64,000 nt of DNA from Closterium sp. NIES-65 (lineage: Eukaryota > Streptophyta > Zygnematophyceae > Desmidiales > Closteriaceae), in the NCBI GenBank assembly GCA_948144175.1, contig CANXME010000227.1:58805-122804 (forward strand), read 5' to 3'. The notes below the pieces were generated by a model. That model did not search any database, was not told the origin of the DNA, and saw only the letters and a program-made list of their open reading frames with translations. Of this stretch, positions 20,703 through 33,900 are shown piece by piece (the first letter of the stretch is position 1; every line of letters begins with the position of its first letter). Both the position numbers and the translations under genes were made by a program.

Positions 20703-23700
20703 TGTCCATGTCCATGTCCACGTCCACGTCCACGTCTATGTCCACGTCCACGTTCACGTCCACGTCCATGTCCATGTCCATGTCCACGTCCATGTCCACG
20801 TCCACGTCCATGTCCAAGTCCATGTCCCTGTCTACGTCCACGTCCACGTCCATGTCCACGTCCACATCCTCGTCCACGTCTAGGTCCACGTCCATGTCTA
20901 CGTCCACGTCCACGTCCATGTCCACGTCCACGTCCATGTCCAAGACCACGTCCACGTCCACGACGACGTCCACGTCCACGTCCACGTCCACGTCTAAGTC
21001 CATGTCCACGTCCATGTCCACGTCCACGTCCTTGTCCACATCCACGACCATGTCTTCGTCCACGTCCACGTCCACGTCCATGTCCACGTCCATGTCCACG
21101 TCCAAGTTCTCCACGTCCACGTCCACTTCCACGTCGACGTCCACGTACATGTCCACGTCCATGTCCACGTCCACGTCCACGTCCATGTCCACGTCCACGT
21201 CCATGTCCACGTCAACGTCCACGTCAACGTCCATCTCCACGTCCAAGTCCTCCACGTCCACGTCCACGTCCATCTCCACGTCCACGTCCACGTCCACGTC
21301 CACGCCCACGTCCACGTCCATGTCCACGTCCATGTCCACGTCCATGTCCACGTCCATGTCCACGTCCATGTCCACGTCCATGTCCACGTCCATGTCCACG
21401 TCCATGTCCACGTCCATGTCCACGTCCATGTCCACGTCCATGTCCACGTCCATGTCCACGTCCATGTCCATGTCCACGTCCATGTCCACGTCCATGTCCA
21501 CGTCCATGTCCACGTCCACGTCCATGTCCACGTCCACGTCCACGTCCATGTCCACGTCCATGTCCACGTCTATGTCCACGTCCACGTCTATCTCCACGTC
21601 CACGTCCATGTCCACGTCCACGTCCACGTCCACGTCCACGTCCATGTCCACGTCCACGTCCATGTCCACGTCCACGTCCATGTCCATGTCCACGTCCACG
21701 TCCATGTCCACGTCCACGTCCACGTCCATGTCCACGTCCACGTCGATGTCCACCTCCACGTCCACGTCCATGTCCACGTCCACGTCCATGTCCACGTCCA
21801 CGTCCTCCACGTCCACGTCCACGTCCACGTCCACGTTCACGTCCATGTCCACGTCCAAGTTCTCCACGTCCACGTCCACGTCCACGTCCACGTCCTCCAC
21901 GTCCACGTCCACGTCCACGTCCTCCACGTCCACGTCCACGTCCACGTCCACGTCCACGGCCACGTCCACGTCCACGTCCATCTCCACGGCCACGTCCACG
22001 TCCACGTCCACGTCCACGTCCATGTCCACGTCCACGTCCACGTCCATGTCCACGTCCACGTCCACGTCCACTCCACGTCCATGTCCACGTCCACGTCTAC
22101 GTCCACGTCCACGTCCACGTCCACGTCCACGTCCACGTCACGTCCACGTCCACGTCCATGTCCACGTCCACGTCCACTCCACGTCCACGTCCATGTCCAC
22201 GTCCAAGTCCTCCACGTCCACGTTCACGTCCATGTCCATGTCCAAGTTCTCCACGTCCACGTCCACGTCCACGTCCACGTCCTCCACGTCCACGTCCACG
22301 TCCTCCACGTCTACGTCCACGTCCACGTCCACGTCCATGTCCACGTCCATGTCCACGTCCACGTCTACGTCCATGTCCACGTCCACGTCCACGTCCACGT
22401 CCACGTCCACGTCCATGTCCACGTCCACGTCCACGTCCACGTCCAAGTTCTCCACGTCCACGTCCACGTCCACGTCGATGTCCACGTCCACGTCCACGTC
22501 CACGTCCACGTCCACGTCCAGGTCCACGTCCACGTTCACGTCCACGTCCACGTCCACGTCCACGTCCTCGTCCACTCCACGTCCACGTCCACGTCCATGT
22601 CCATGTCCACGTCCACGTCCACGTCCATGTCCACGTTCACGTCCACGTCCATGTTCACGTCCACGTCCACGTCCACGTTCACGTCCACGTCCACGTCCAC
22701 GTCCACGTCCACGTCCACTCCACGTCCATGTCCACGTCCATGTCCACGTCCACGTCCATGTCCACGTTCACGTCCACGTCCACGTCCACGTCCACGTCCA
22801 CGTCCACGTCCATGTCCACGTCCATGTCCACGTCCACGTCCACGTCCACGTCCACGTCCAGTCCACGTCCACGTCCACGTCCACGTCCACGTCCACGTCC
22901 ACGTCCACGTCCACGTCTACGTCCATGTCCACGTCCACGTCCACGTCCACGTCCACGTCCACGTCCACTCCACGTCCACGTCCACGTCCACGTCCACGTC
23001 CACGTCACGTCCACGTCCACGTCCATGTCCACGTCCACGTCCACTCCACGTCCACGTCCATGTCCACGTCCAAGTCCTCCACGTCCACGTTCACGTCCAT
23101 GTCCACGTCCAAGTTCTCCACGTCCACGTCCACGTCCACGTCCACGTCCACCACGTCCACGTCCACGTCCTCCACGTCCACGTCCACGTCCACGTCCATG
23201 TCCACGTCCATGTCCACGTCCACGTCTACGTCCATGTCCACGTCCACGTCCACGTCCACGTCCACGTCCACGTCCACGTCCATGTCCACGTCCACGTCCA
23301 CGTCCATGCCAAGTTCTCCACGTCCACGTCCACGTCCACGTCGATGTCCACGTCCACGTCCACGTCCACGTCCACGTCCAGGTCCACGTCCACGTTCACG
23401 TCCACGTCCACGTCCACGTCCTCGTCCACTCCACGTCCATGTCCACGTTCACGTCTACGTCCACGTCCACGTCCACGTCCACGTCCATGTCCACGTCCAC
23501 GTCCATGTCCACGTCCACGTCCATGTCCATGTCCACGTCCACGTCCATGTCCACGTCCACGTCCACGTCCATGTCCACGTCCACGTCCATGTCCACCTCC
23601 ACGTCCACGTCCATGTCCACGTCCAAGTCCTCCACGTCCACGTCCACGTCCACGTCCACGTTCACGTCCATGTCCACGTCCAAGTTCTCCACGTCCACGT

Positions 23701-26700
23701 CCACGTCCACGTCCACGTCCACGTCCTCCACGTCCACGTCCACGTCCACGTCCTCCACGTCCACGTCCACGTCCACGTCTACGTCCACGTCCACGTCCAT
23801 GTCCACGGCCACGTCCACGTCCACGTCCATCTCCACGGCCACGTCCACGTCCACGTCCACGTCCACGTCCACGTCCATGTCCACGTCCACGTCCACGTCC
23901 ACGTCTATGTCCACGTCCACGTCCACGTCCACTCCACCTCCACGTCCACATCCACGTCCATGTCCACGTCCACGTCCACGTCCACGTCTACGTCCACGTC
24001 CACGTCCACGTCCACGTCCACGTCCACGTCCACGTCACGTCCACATCCACGTCCATGTCCACGTCCACGTCCACTCCACGTCCACGTCCATGTCCACGTC
24101 CAAGTCCTCCACGTCCACGTTCACGTCCATGTCCATGTCCAAGTTCTCCACGTCCACGTCCACGTCCACGTCCTCCACGTCCACGTCCACGTCCTCCACG
24201 TCTACGTCCACGTCCACGTCCACGTCCATGTCCACGTCCATGTCCACGTCCACGTCTACGTCCATGTCCACGTCCACGTCCACGTCCACGTCCACGTCCA
24301 CGTCCATGTCCACGTCCACGTCCACGTCCACGTCCAAGTTCTCCACGTCCACGTCCACGTCCACGTCGATGTCCACGTCCACGTCCACGTCCACGTCCAC
24401 GTCCACGTCCAGGTCCACGTCCAGGTCCACGTCCACGTTCACGTCCACGTCCACGTCCACGTCCACGTCCTCGTCCACTCCACGTCCATGTCCACGTCCA
24501 CGTCCACGTCCACGTCCACGTCCACGTCCATGTCCACGTTCACGTCCACGTCCATGTCCACGTCCACGTCCACGTCCACGTCCACGTTCACGTCCACGTC
24601 CACGTCCACGTCCACGTCCACTCCACGTCCATGTCCACGTCTATGTCCACGTCCACGTCCATGTCCACGTTCACGTCCACGTCCACGTCCACGTCCACGT
24701 CCACATCCTCGTCCACGTCCAGGTCCACGTCCATGTCTACGTCCACGTCCACGTCCATGTCCACGTCCACGTCCATGTCCAAGACCACGTCCACGTCCAC
24801 GACGACGTCCACGTCCACGTCCACGTCCACGTCCACGTCTAAGTCCATGTCCACGTCCACGTCCACGTCCACGTCCACATCCACGACCATGTCTTCGTCC
24901 ACGTCCACGTCCACGTCCATGTCCACGTCCATGTCCACGTCCAAGTTCTCCACGTCCACGTCCACTTCCACGTCGACGTCCACGTACATGTCCACGTCCA
25001 TGTCCACGTCCACGTCCACGTCCATGTCCACGTCCATGTCCACGTCCACGTCCACGTCCACGTCAACGTCCATCCCCACGTCCAAGTCCTCCACGTCCAC
25101 GTCCACGTCCACGTCCATGTCCACGTCCATGTCCACGCCCACGTCCACGTCCATGTCCACGTCCATGTCCACATCCATGTCCACGTCCATGTCCACGTCC
25201 ATGTCCACGTCCATGTCCACGTCCATGTCCACGTCCATGTCCACGTCCATGTCCATGTCCACGTCCATGTCCACGTCCATGTCCACGTCCATGTCCACGT
25301 CCACGTCCATGTCCACGTCCACGTCCACGTCCATGTCCACGTCCATGTCCACGTCCATGTCCACGTCCACGTCTATCTCCACGTCCACGTCCATGTCCAC
25401 GTCCACGTCCACGTCCACGTCCACGTCCATGTCCAAGTCCACGTCCATGTCTACGTCCACGTCCATGTCCATGTCCACGTCCACGTCCACGTCCATGTCC
25501 ACGTCCACGTCCACGTCCATGTCCACGTCCACGTCCATGTCCACCTCCACGTCCACGTCCATGTCCACGTCCAAGTCCTCCACGTCCACGTCCACGTCCA
25601 CGTTCACGTCCATGTCCACGTCCAAGTTCTCCACGTCCACGTCCACGTCCACGTCCACGTCCTCCACGTCCACGTCCACGTCCACGTCCTCCACGTCCAC
25701 GTCCACGTCCACGTCCATGTCCACGGCCACGTCCACGTCCACGTCCATCTCCACGGCCACGTCCACGTCCACGTCCACGTCCACGTCCATGTCCACGTCC
25801 ACGTCCACGTCCACGTCCATGTCCACGTCCACGTCCACGTCCACTCCACGTCCACGTCCACGTCCACGTCCACGTCGACGTCCACGTCCACGTCCACGTC
25901 CACGTCCGCGTCCACGTCACGTCCACGTCCACGTCCATGTCCACGTCCACGTCCACTCCACGTCCACGTCCATGTCCACGTCCAAGTCCTCCACATCCAC
26001 GTTCACGTCCATGTCCATGTCCAAGTTCTCCACGTCCACGTCCACGTCCACGTCCTCCACGTCCACGTCCACGTCCTCCACGTCTACGTCCACGTCCACG
26101 TCTACGTCCATGTCCACGTCCATGTCCACGTCCACGTCTACGTCCATGTCCACGTCCACGTCCACGTCCACGTCCACGTCCACGTCCACGTCCACGTCCA
26201 TGTCCACGTCCACGTCCACGTCCACGTCCAAGTTCTCCACGTCCACGTCCACGTCCACGTCGATGTCCACGTCCACGTCCACGTCCACGTCCACGTCCAC
26301 GTCCAGGTCCACGTCCACGTTCACGTCCACGTCCACGTCCACGTCCACGTCCTCGTCCACTCCACGTCCATGTCCACGTCCACGTCCACGTCCACGTCCA
26401 CGTCCACGTCCACGTCCATGTCCACGTTCACGTCCACGTCCATGTCCACGTCCACGTCCACGTCCACGTCCACGTTCACGTCCACGTCCACGTCCACGTC
26501 CACGTCCACGTCCACGTCCACTCCACATCCATGTCCACGTCCATGTCCACGTCCACGTCCATGTCCACGTTCACGTCCACGTCCACGTCCACGTCCACGT
26601 CCATGTCCACGTCCATGTCCACGTCCACGTCCACGTCCACGTCCAGTCCACGTCCACGTCCACGTCCACGTCCACGTCCACGTCCACGTCCACGTCTACG

Positions 26701-29700
26701 TCCATGTCCACGTCCACGTCCACGTCCACGTCCACTCCAAGTCCACGTCCACGTCCACGTCCACGTCCACGTCCACGTCACGTCCACGTCCACGTCCATG
26801 TCCACGTCCACGTCCACTCCACGTCCACGTCCATGTCCTCGTCCAAGTCCTCCACGTCCACGTTCACGTCCATGTCCACGTCCAAGTTCTCCACGTCCAC
26901 GTCCACGTCCACGTCCACGTCCTCCACGTCCACGTCCACGTCCTCCACGTCCACGTCCACGTCCACGTCCACGTCCATGTCCACGTCCATGTCCACGTCC
27001 ACGTCCACGTCCACGTCCACGTCCACGTCCACGTCCACGTCTATGTCCACGTCCACGTCCACGTCCATGCCAAGTTCTCCACGTCCACGTCCACGTCCAC
27101 GTCGATGTCCACGTCCACGTCCACGTCCACGTCCACGTCCACGTCCAGGTCCACGTCCACGTTCACGTCCACGTCCACGTCCACGTCCTCGTCCACTCCA
27201 CGTCCATGTCCACGTTCACGTCTACGTCCACGTCCACGTCCACGTCCACGTCCACGTCCACGTCCACGTCCATGTCCACGTCCACGTCCATGTCCACGTC
27301 CACGTCCATGTCCATGTCCACGTCCACGTCCACGTCCATGTCCACGTCCACGTCCACGTCCATGTCCACGTCCACGTCCATGTCCACCTCCACGTCCACG
27401 TCCATGTCCACGTCCAAGTCCTCCACGTCCACGTCCACGTCCACGTCCACGTTCACGTCCATGTCCACGTCCAAGTTCTCCACGTCCACGTCCACGTCCA
27501 CGTCCTCCACGTCCACGTCCACGTCCACGTCCTCCACGTCCACGTCCACGTCCACGTCTACGTCCACGTCCATGTCCACGGCCACGTCTACGTCCACGTC
27601 CATCTCCACGGCCACGTCCACATCCACGTCCACGTCCACGTCCATGTCCACGTCCACGTCCACGTCCACGTCCATGTCCACGTCCACGTCCACGTCCACT
27701 CCACGTCCACGTCCACGTCCACGTCCATGTCCACGTCCACGTCCACGTCCACGTGCACGTCTACGTCCACGTCCACGTCCACGTCCACGTCACGTCCACG
27801 TCCACGTCCATGTCCACGTCCACGTCCACTCCACGTCCACGTCCATGTCCACGTCCAAGTCCTCCACGTCCACGTTCACGTCCATGTCCATGTCCAAGTT
27901 CTCCACGTCCACGTCCACGTCCACGTCCACGTCCTCCACGTCCACGTCCACGTCCTCCACGTCTACGTCCACGTCCACGTCCACGTCCATGTCCACGTCC
28001 ATGTCCACGTCCACGTCTACGTCCATGTCCACGTCCACGTCCACGTCCACGTCCATGTCCACGTCCACGTCCACGTCCACGTCCAAGTTCTCCACGTCCA
28101 CGTCCACGTCCACGTCGATGTCCACGTCCACGTCCACGTCCACGTCCTCGTCCACGTCCAGGTCCACGTCCACGTTCACGTCCACGTCCACGTCCACGTC
28201 CACGTCCTCGTCCACGTCCACGTCCACGTCCACGTCCACGTCCATGTCCACGTTCACGTCCACGTCCATGTCCACGTCCACGTCCACGTCCACGTCCATG
28301 TTCACGTCCACGTCCACGTCCACGTCCACTCCACGTCCATGTCCACGTCCATGTCCACGTCCACGTCCATGTCCACGTTCACGTCCACGTCCACGTCCAC
28401 GTCCACGTCCACGTCCATGTCCACGTCCAGTCCACGTCCATGTCCACGTCCACGTCCACGTCCACGTCCAGTCCACGTCCACGTCCACGTCCACGTCCAC
28501 GTCCACGTCTACGTCCATGTCCACGTCCACGTCCACGTCCACGTCCACGTCCACGTCCACTCCACGTCCACGTCCACGTCCACGTCCACGTCCACGTCCA
28601 CGTCACGTCCACGTCCACGTCCATGTCCACGTCCACGTCCACGTCCACGTCCACGTCCATGTCCACGTTCACGTCCACGTCCACGTCCATGTCCTCGTCC
28701 ATGTCAACGTCCACGTCCACGTTCACGTCCACGTCCACGTCCACGTCCACGTCCTTATCCACGTCCACTCCACGTCCATGTCCACGTTCACGTCCACGTC
28801 CACGTCCATGTCCACTTTCACGTCCACGTCCACGTCCACGTCCACCTCCACGTCCACGTCCACGTCGATGTCCACGTCCATGTCCACGTCCATGTCCACG
28901 TCCACGTCCACGTCCACGTCCACGTCCATGTCCACGTCCACGTCTACGTCCACGTCCACGTCCACGTCCACGTCCACGTCCACGTCCACGTCCATGTCCA
29001 TGTCCACGTCCATGTCCATGTCCATGTCCACGTCCACGTCCACGTCCACGTCCACGTCCACTCCACGTCCATCGTCCACGTCCATCTCCACGTCCACGTC
29101 CATGTCCACGTCCACGTCCACGTCCATGTCCACGTCTACGTCCACGTCCACGTCCAGGTCCAGGTCCAGGTCCACATCCACGGACACGTCCACGTCCATG
29201 TCCACGACCAGGTCCATGTCCACGTCCACGTCCATGTCCACGTCCACGTCCACGTCCATGTCCACGTCCATGTCCCCGTCCTCGTCCTCGTCCACGTCCA
29301 GGTCCACGTCCATGTCTACGTCCACGTCCACGTCCACGTCCATGTCCACGTCCACGTCCATGTCCAAGACCACGTCCACGTCCACGACCACGTCCACGTC
29401 CACGTCCACGTCCACGTCTAAGTCCATGTCCACGTCCACGTCCACGTCCACATCCACGACCATGTCTTCGTCCACGTCCACGTCCACGTCCATGTCCACG
29501 TCCATGTCCACGTCCAAGTTCTCCACGTCCACGTCCACTTCCACGTCGACGTCCACGTACATGTCCACGTCCATGTCCACGTCCATGTCCACGTCGATGT
29601 CCACGTCCACGTCCATGTCCACGTCCACGTCCACGTCCACGTCAACGTCCATCTCCACGTCCAAGTCCTCCACGTCCACGTCCACGTCCATCTCCACGTC

Positions 29701-32695
29701 CACGTCCACGTCCACGCCCACGTCCACGTCCACGTCCATGTCCACGTCCATGTCCACGTCCACGTACATGTCCACGTCCATGTCCACGTCCACGTCCACG
29801 TCCACGTCCATGTCCACGTCCACGTCCACATCCACGTCCACGTCCACGTCCACGTCCATGTCCATGTCCACGTCCACGTCCACGTCCATGTCCACGTCCA
29901 TGTCCACGTCCACATCCACGTCCACATCCACGTCCACATCCACGTCCACATCCACGTCCACGTCCACGTCCATGTCCATGTCCACGTCCACGTCCATGTC
30001 CACGTCCATGTCCACGTCCATGTCTACGTCCATGTCCACGTCCATGTCCACGTCCACGTCCACGTCCATGTCCACGTCCACATCCACGTCCACGTCCACG
30101 TCCATGTCCATGTCCACGTCCATGTCCACGTCCACTCCACGTCCATCGTCCACGTCCATGTCTACGTCCACGTCCACGTCGACGTCCATCTCCACGTCCA
30201 CGTCCACGTCCACGTCCACGTCTATGTCCACGTCCACGTCCATGTCCACGTCGACGTCCACGTCCACTCCACGTCCACGTCCACGTCCCAGTCCACGTCC
30301 ACGTCCACGTCCACGTCCATGTCCACGTCCACGTCCACGTCCACGTCCATATCCACGTCCACGTCCACGTCCACGTCCAGGTCCAGGTCCACGTCCACGT
30401 CCACGTCCATGTCCACGACCAGGTCCACGTCCAGGTCCACGTCCACGTCCACGTCCACGTCCATGTCCACGTCCACGTCCACGTCCATGTCCACGTCCAT
30501 GTCCACGTCCACGTCCTCGTCCACGTCCAGGTCCACGTCCATGTCTACGTCCACGTCCACGTCCACGTCCACGTCCATGTCCACGTCCACGTCCATGTCC
30601 AAGACCACGTTTACGTCCACGACCACGTCCACGTCCACGTCCACGTCCACGTCTAAGTCCATATCCACGTCCACGTCCACGTCCACGTCCACGACCATGT
30701 CTTCGTCCACGTCCACGTCCACGTCCATGTCCACGTCCATGTCCACGTCCAAGTTCTCCACGTCCACGTCCACTTCCACGTCGAAGTCCACGTACACGTC
30801 CACGTCCATATCCACGTCCACGTCCACGTCCATGTCCACGTCCACGTCCATGTCCACGTCCATGTCTACGTCCACGTCAACGTCCATCTCCACGTCCAAG
30901 TCCTCCACGTCCACGTCCACGTCCATCTCCACGTCCACATCCACGTCCACGTCCACGCCCACGTCCACGTCCACGTCCATGTCCACGTCCATGTCCACGT
31001 CCATGTCCACGTCCATGTCCACGTCCATGTCCATGTCCACGTCCATGTCCACGTCCATGTCCACGTCCATGTCCACGTCCACGTCCATGTCCACGTCCAC
31101 GTCCACGTCCATGTCCACGTCCATGTCCACGTCCAGGTCCACGTCTACGTCCATGTCCACGTCCACGTTCACGTCCACGTCTTGTTCACGTCCACGTCCA
31201 TGTCCACGTCCACGTCCACGTCCACGTCCACGACCATGTCCACGTCCACGTCCATGTCCACGTCCACGTCCACGTCCACGTCTATGTCCACGTCCACGTC
31301 CACGTCCATGTCCACGTCCACGTCCACGTCCACGTCCACGTCCACCTCCACGTCCACCGTCCACCTCCACGTCCACCTCCACGTCCACCTCCACGTCCAC
31401 CTCCACGTCCACCTCGACGTCCACCTCCACGTCCACGTCCACGTCCACGTCCATGTCCACGTCCACGTCCACGTCCACCTCCACGTCCACCTCGACGTCC
31501 ACCTCCACGTCCACGTCCACCTCCACGTCCACGTCCACGTCCACCTCCACGTCCACCTCCACGTCCACCTCCACGTCCACCTCCACGTCCACCTCCACGT
31601 CCACCTCCACGTCCACGTCCACGTCCACGTCCACCTCCACGTCCACGTCCACGTCCACGTCGACGTCCACGTCCACGTTATGTCCACGTCCACGTCCACG
31701 TCCACGTCCACGTCCACGTCCACCTCCACGTCCACGTCCACGTCCACATCCACGTCCACATCCACGTCCACCTCCACGTCCACCTCCACGTCCACCTCCA
31801 CGTCCACGTCCACGTCCACGTCCATCTCCACGTCCACGTCCATGTCCACGTCCACGTCCACGTCCACGTCCATCTCCACGTCCACGTCCACGTCCACGTC
31901 CACTCCACGTCCACGTCCACCTCCACGTCCACGTCCACGTCCACGTCCACGTCCACGTCCACGTACAAGTCCAAGTCCACGTCCACGTCCACGTCCACGT
32001 CCACGTCCACGTCCACGTCGACCTCCACCTCCACGTCCACCGTCCACCTCCACGTCCACCTCCACGTCCACCTCCACGTCCACCTCCACGTCCACGTCCA
32101 CGTCCACGTCCACGTCCACGTCCATGTCCACGTCCACGTCCACGTCCACGTCCACCTCCACGTCCACGTCCACGTCCACCTCCACTTCCACGTCCACTTC
32201 CACGTCCACGTCCACGTCCACGTCCACGTCCACCTCCACGTCCACCTCCATGTCCACCTCCATGTCCACCTCCACGTCCACCTCCACGTCCACCTCCACG
32301 TCCACGTCCACGTCCACGTCGACCTCCACGTCCACGTCCACGTCCACGTCCACGTCCACGTTATGTCCACGTCCACGTCCACGTCCTGTCCACGTCCACG
32401 TCCACGTCTACGTCCACGTCCACGTCCACGTCCACGTCCACGTCCACGTCCACGTCCACCTCCACGTCCACCTCCACGTCCACCTCCACGTCCACCTCCA
32501 CGTCCACCTCCACGTCCACCTCCACGTCCACCTCCACGTCCACCTCCACGTCCACCTCCACGTCCACCTCCACGTCCACCTCCACCTCCACGTCCACCTC
32601 CACGTCCACCTCCACGTCCACCTCCACGTCCACGTCCACGTCCACCTCCACGTCCACGTCCACGTCCACCTCCACGTCCTCGTCCACGTCCTCCT
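20703..32695 (+). repeat. Hexanucleotide array (TCCACG/TCCATG), part 1
   Basis: About 12 kb of near-pure 6-bp repeat. The main unit is TCCACG, with TCCATG frequent and TCTACG, TCCAAG, TTCACG, CTCCACG and TCCACC as minority variants. No frame of the hexamer contains a stop codon, so all six frames stay open for kilobases and the resulting repetitive frames are not evidence of genes. Longer structure is present: a landmark with AAGACCACG recurs near 20942, 24781, 29366 and 30601, and a strictly alternating TCCATGTCCACG run recurs near 21317, 25147 and 30978. From about 31340 the unit shifts to TCCACC/TCCACG alternation. The array is cut at 32695 by copia element 3 and resumes at 40151. Confidence 0.95.
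32691..32695 (+). other. Target-site duplication of element 3, left copy
   Basis: CTCCT immediately before the 5' LTR, repeated at 40151-40155. Confidence 0.9.
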
Positions 32696-32828
32696 TGTCA
32701 GAACATTATAGCTGATACATGTTTGTAGGCTGTAGTGGGGTAGCACATATGGGGTACAGATTCCTAGTGTTTGTTATTTGTACCAATTTCTGACTTAGTC
32801 ATTTCATTCCTCTTCTCATTGTTTCACA
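32696..32828 (+). repeat. 5' LTR of copia element 3 (133 bp)
   Basis: Starts TGTCAGAACATTATAGC and ends TTGTTTCACA. It matches the 3' LTR at 40018-40150. Confidence 0.93.
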
Positions 32829-32839
32829 TGGTATAGAGC
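32829..32839 (+). promoter_or_regulatory. Variant primer-binding site of element 3
   Basis: TGGTATAGAGC follows the LTR directly. It lacks the C of the canonical TGGTATCAGAGC; element 4 has the same 11-base form, so the variant is inherited rather than a private mutation. Confidence 0.8.
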
Positions 32840-33900
32840 TAGGTCCCTCCAGGACCGATTTTTTTTTTTGGGCCCACCGAAGCGCGCCCCGAGGCGCGGT
32901 TTTTTTTTAGCGACCCCTCGAGTCGCCCTCTCCCCTGCGGCCTCGCCGCCCACTCTGTCGCGGCCCCGCCCTGACCCTTACGCGGCCCCGCCGCCTGCTC
33001 CTTACGCGGCCCCGCGCCGGCCCCTTACGCGGCCCTTACGCGGCCCCGCGCCGGCCCCTTACGCGGCCCTTACGCGGCCCCGCGCCGGCTCCTAAGCGGC
33101 CCCGCGCCGGCTCCTACGCGGCCCCGTCCCCGGCTCCTACGCGGCCCCGCCACCGGCTCCATTGCGGCCCCGCCCCGGCTCCTACGCGGCCCTGTCCGCC
33201 TGCCCCTTACGCGGCCCCGCCGCCGGCCCCTTACGCGGCCCCGCGCCGGCCCCTTACGCGGCCCCGCGCCGGCCTCCTACGCGGCCCTGCCCCGGCTCCT
33301 ACGCGGCCCCGCCGCCGGCTCCTACTCGGCCCCGCGCCGGCTCTCACGCGGCCCCGTCCCGGCTCCTTCACGGCCCTGTCCGCCGGCCCCTTACGCGGCC
33401 CTGCCGCCGGCCTCTGCTCGGCCCTGCGCCGACCCCTGCGCGGCCCTGCCGCCGGCTCCAACGCGGCCCTGCCCCGGCTCCTAAGCCGGCCCTACCGCCA
33501 GCCCTGCCGCCGGCTCCAACGCGGCCCTGCCCCGGCTCCTACGCGGCCCTACCGCCGGCCCCTTCGCGGCCCCGCCCCGGTTCTCTTACGCGACCCCGCC
33601 GCCTCACCTGCAGCAGTCGGGCGGCCGGGCAGCCGACCCGCCCAGTCGCCGAGCCGCCCGGGAGCCGAGTCGCCCTGCACCCGAGCCGTCCGTCGCCGAG
33701 CCGCCCGGGAGCCGAGCCGCCCTGCACCCGAGCCGCCCTGCCGCCGAGCCGCCCGGGAGCTGAGCAGCTGTACACCCGAGCCGCCCGGTCGCCGCTCTGC
33801 TTTTCTGTCGAGCTGCACGGCCTGCCCTGCCTGGTGAGCACAGTCCCTCTGTCACTGCGCCCTCTTTCCCTACTGCTTGCACTGCTTCGCTGTCGTCATC
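32840..33900 (+). other. 5' leader of element 3: three hairpins and GC-rich tandem repeats
   Basis: Hairpin GGTCC/GGACC (32842-32856) is followed by T11 (32859-32869); hairpin CGCGCC-CCGA-GGCGCG (32883-32898) by T9 (32900-32908); hairpin GCGAC/GTCGC is at 32910-32926. Then come about 24-bp repeats built on ACGCGGCCCCGC to about 33600 and a GAGCCGCCC-based block to about 33795. The last stretch before ATG is nearly the same in all copies. Open frames here follow from the repeat composition and I do not call them genes. Confidence 0.8.
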
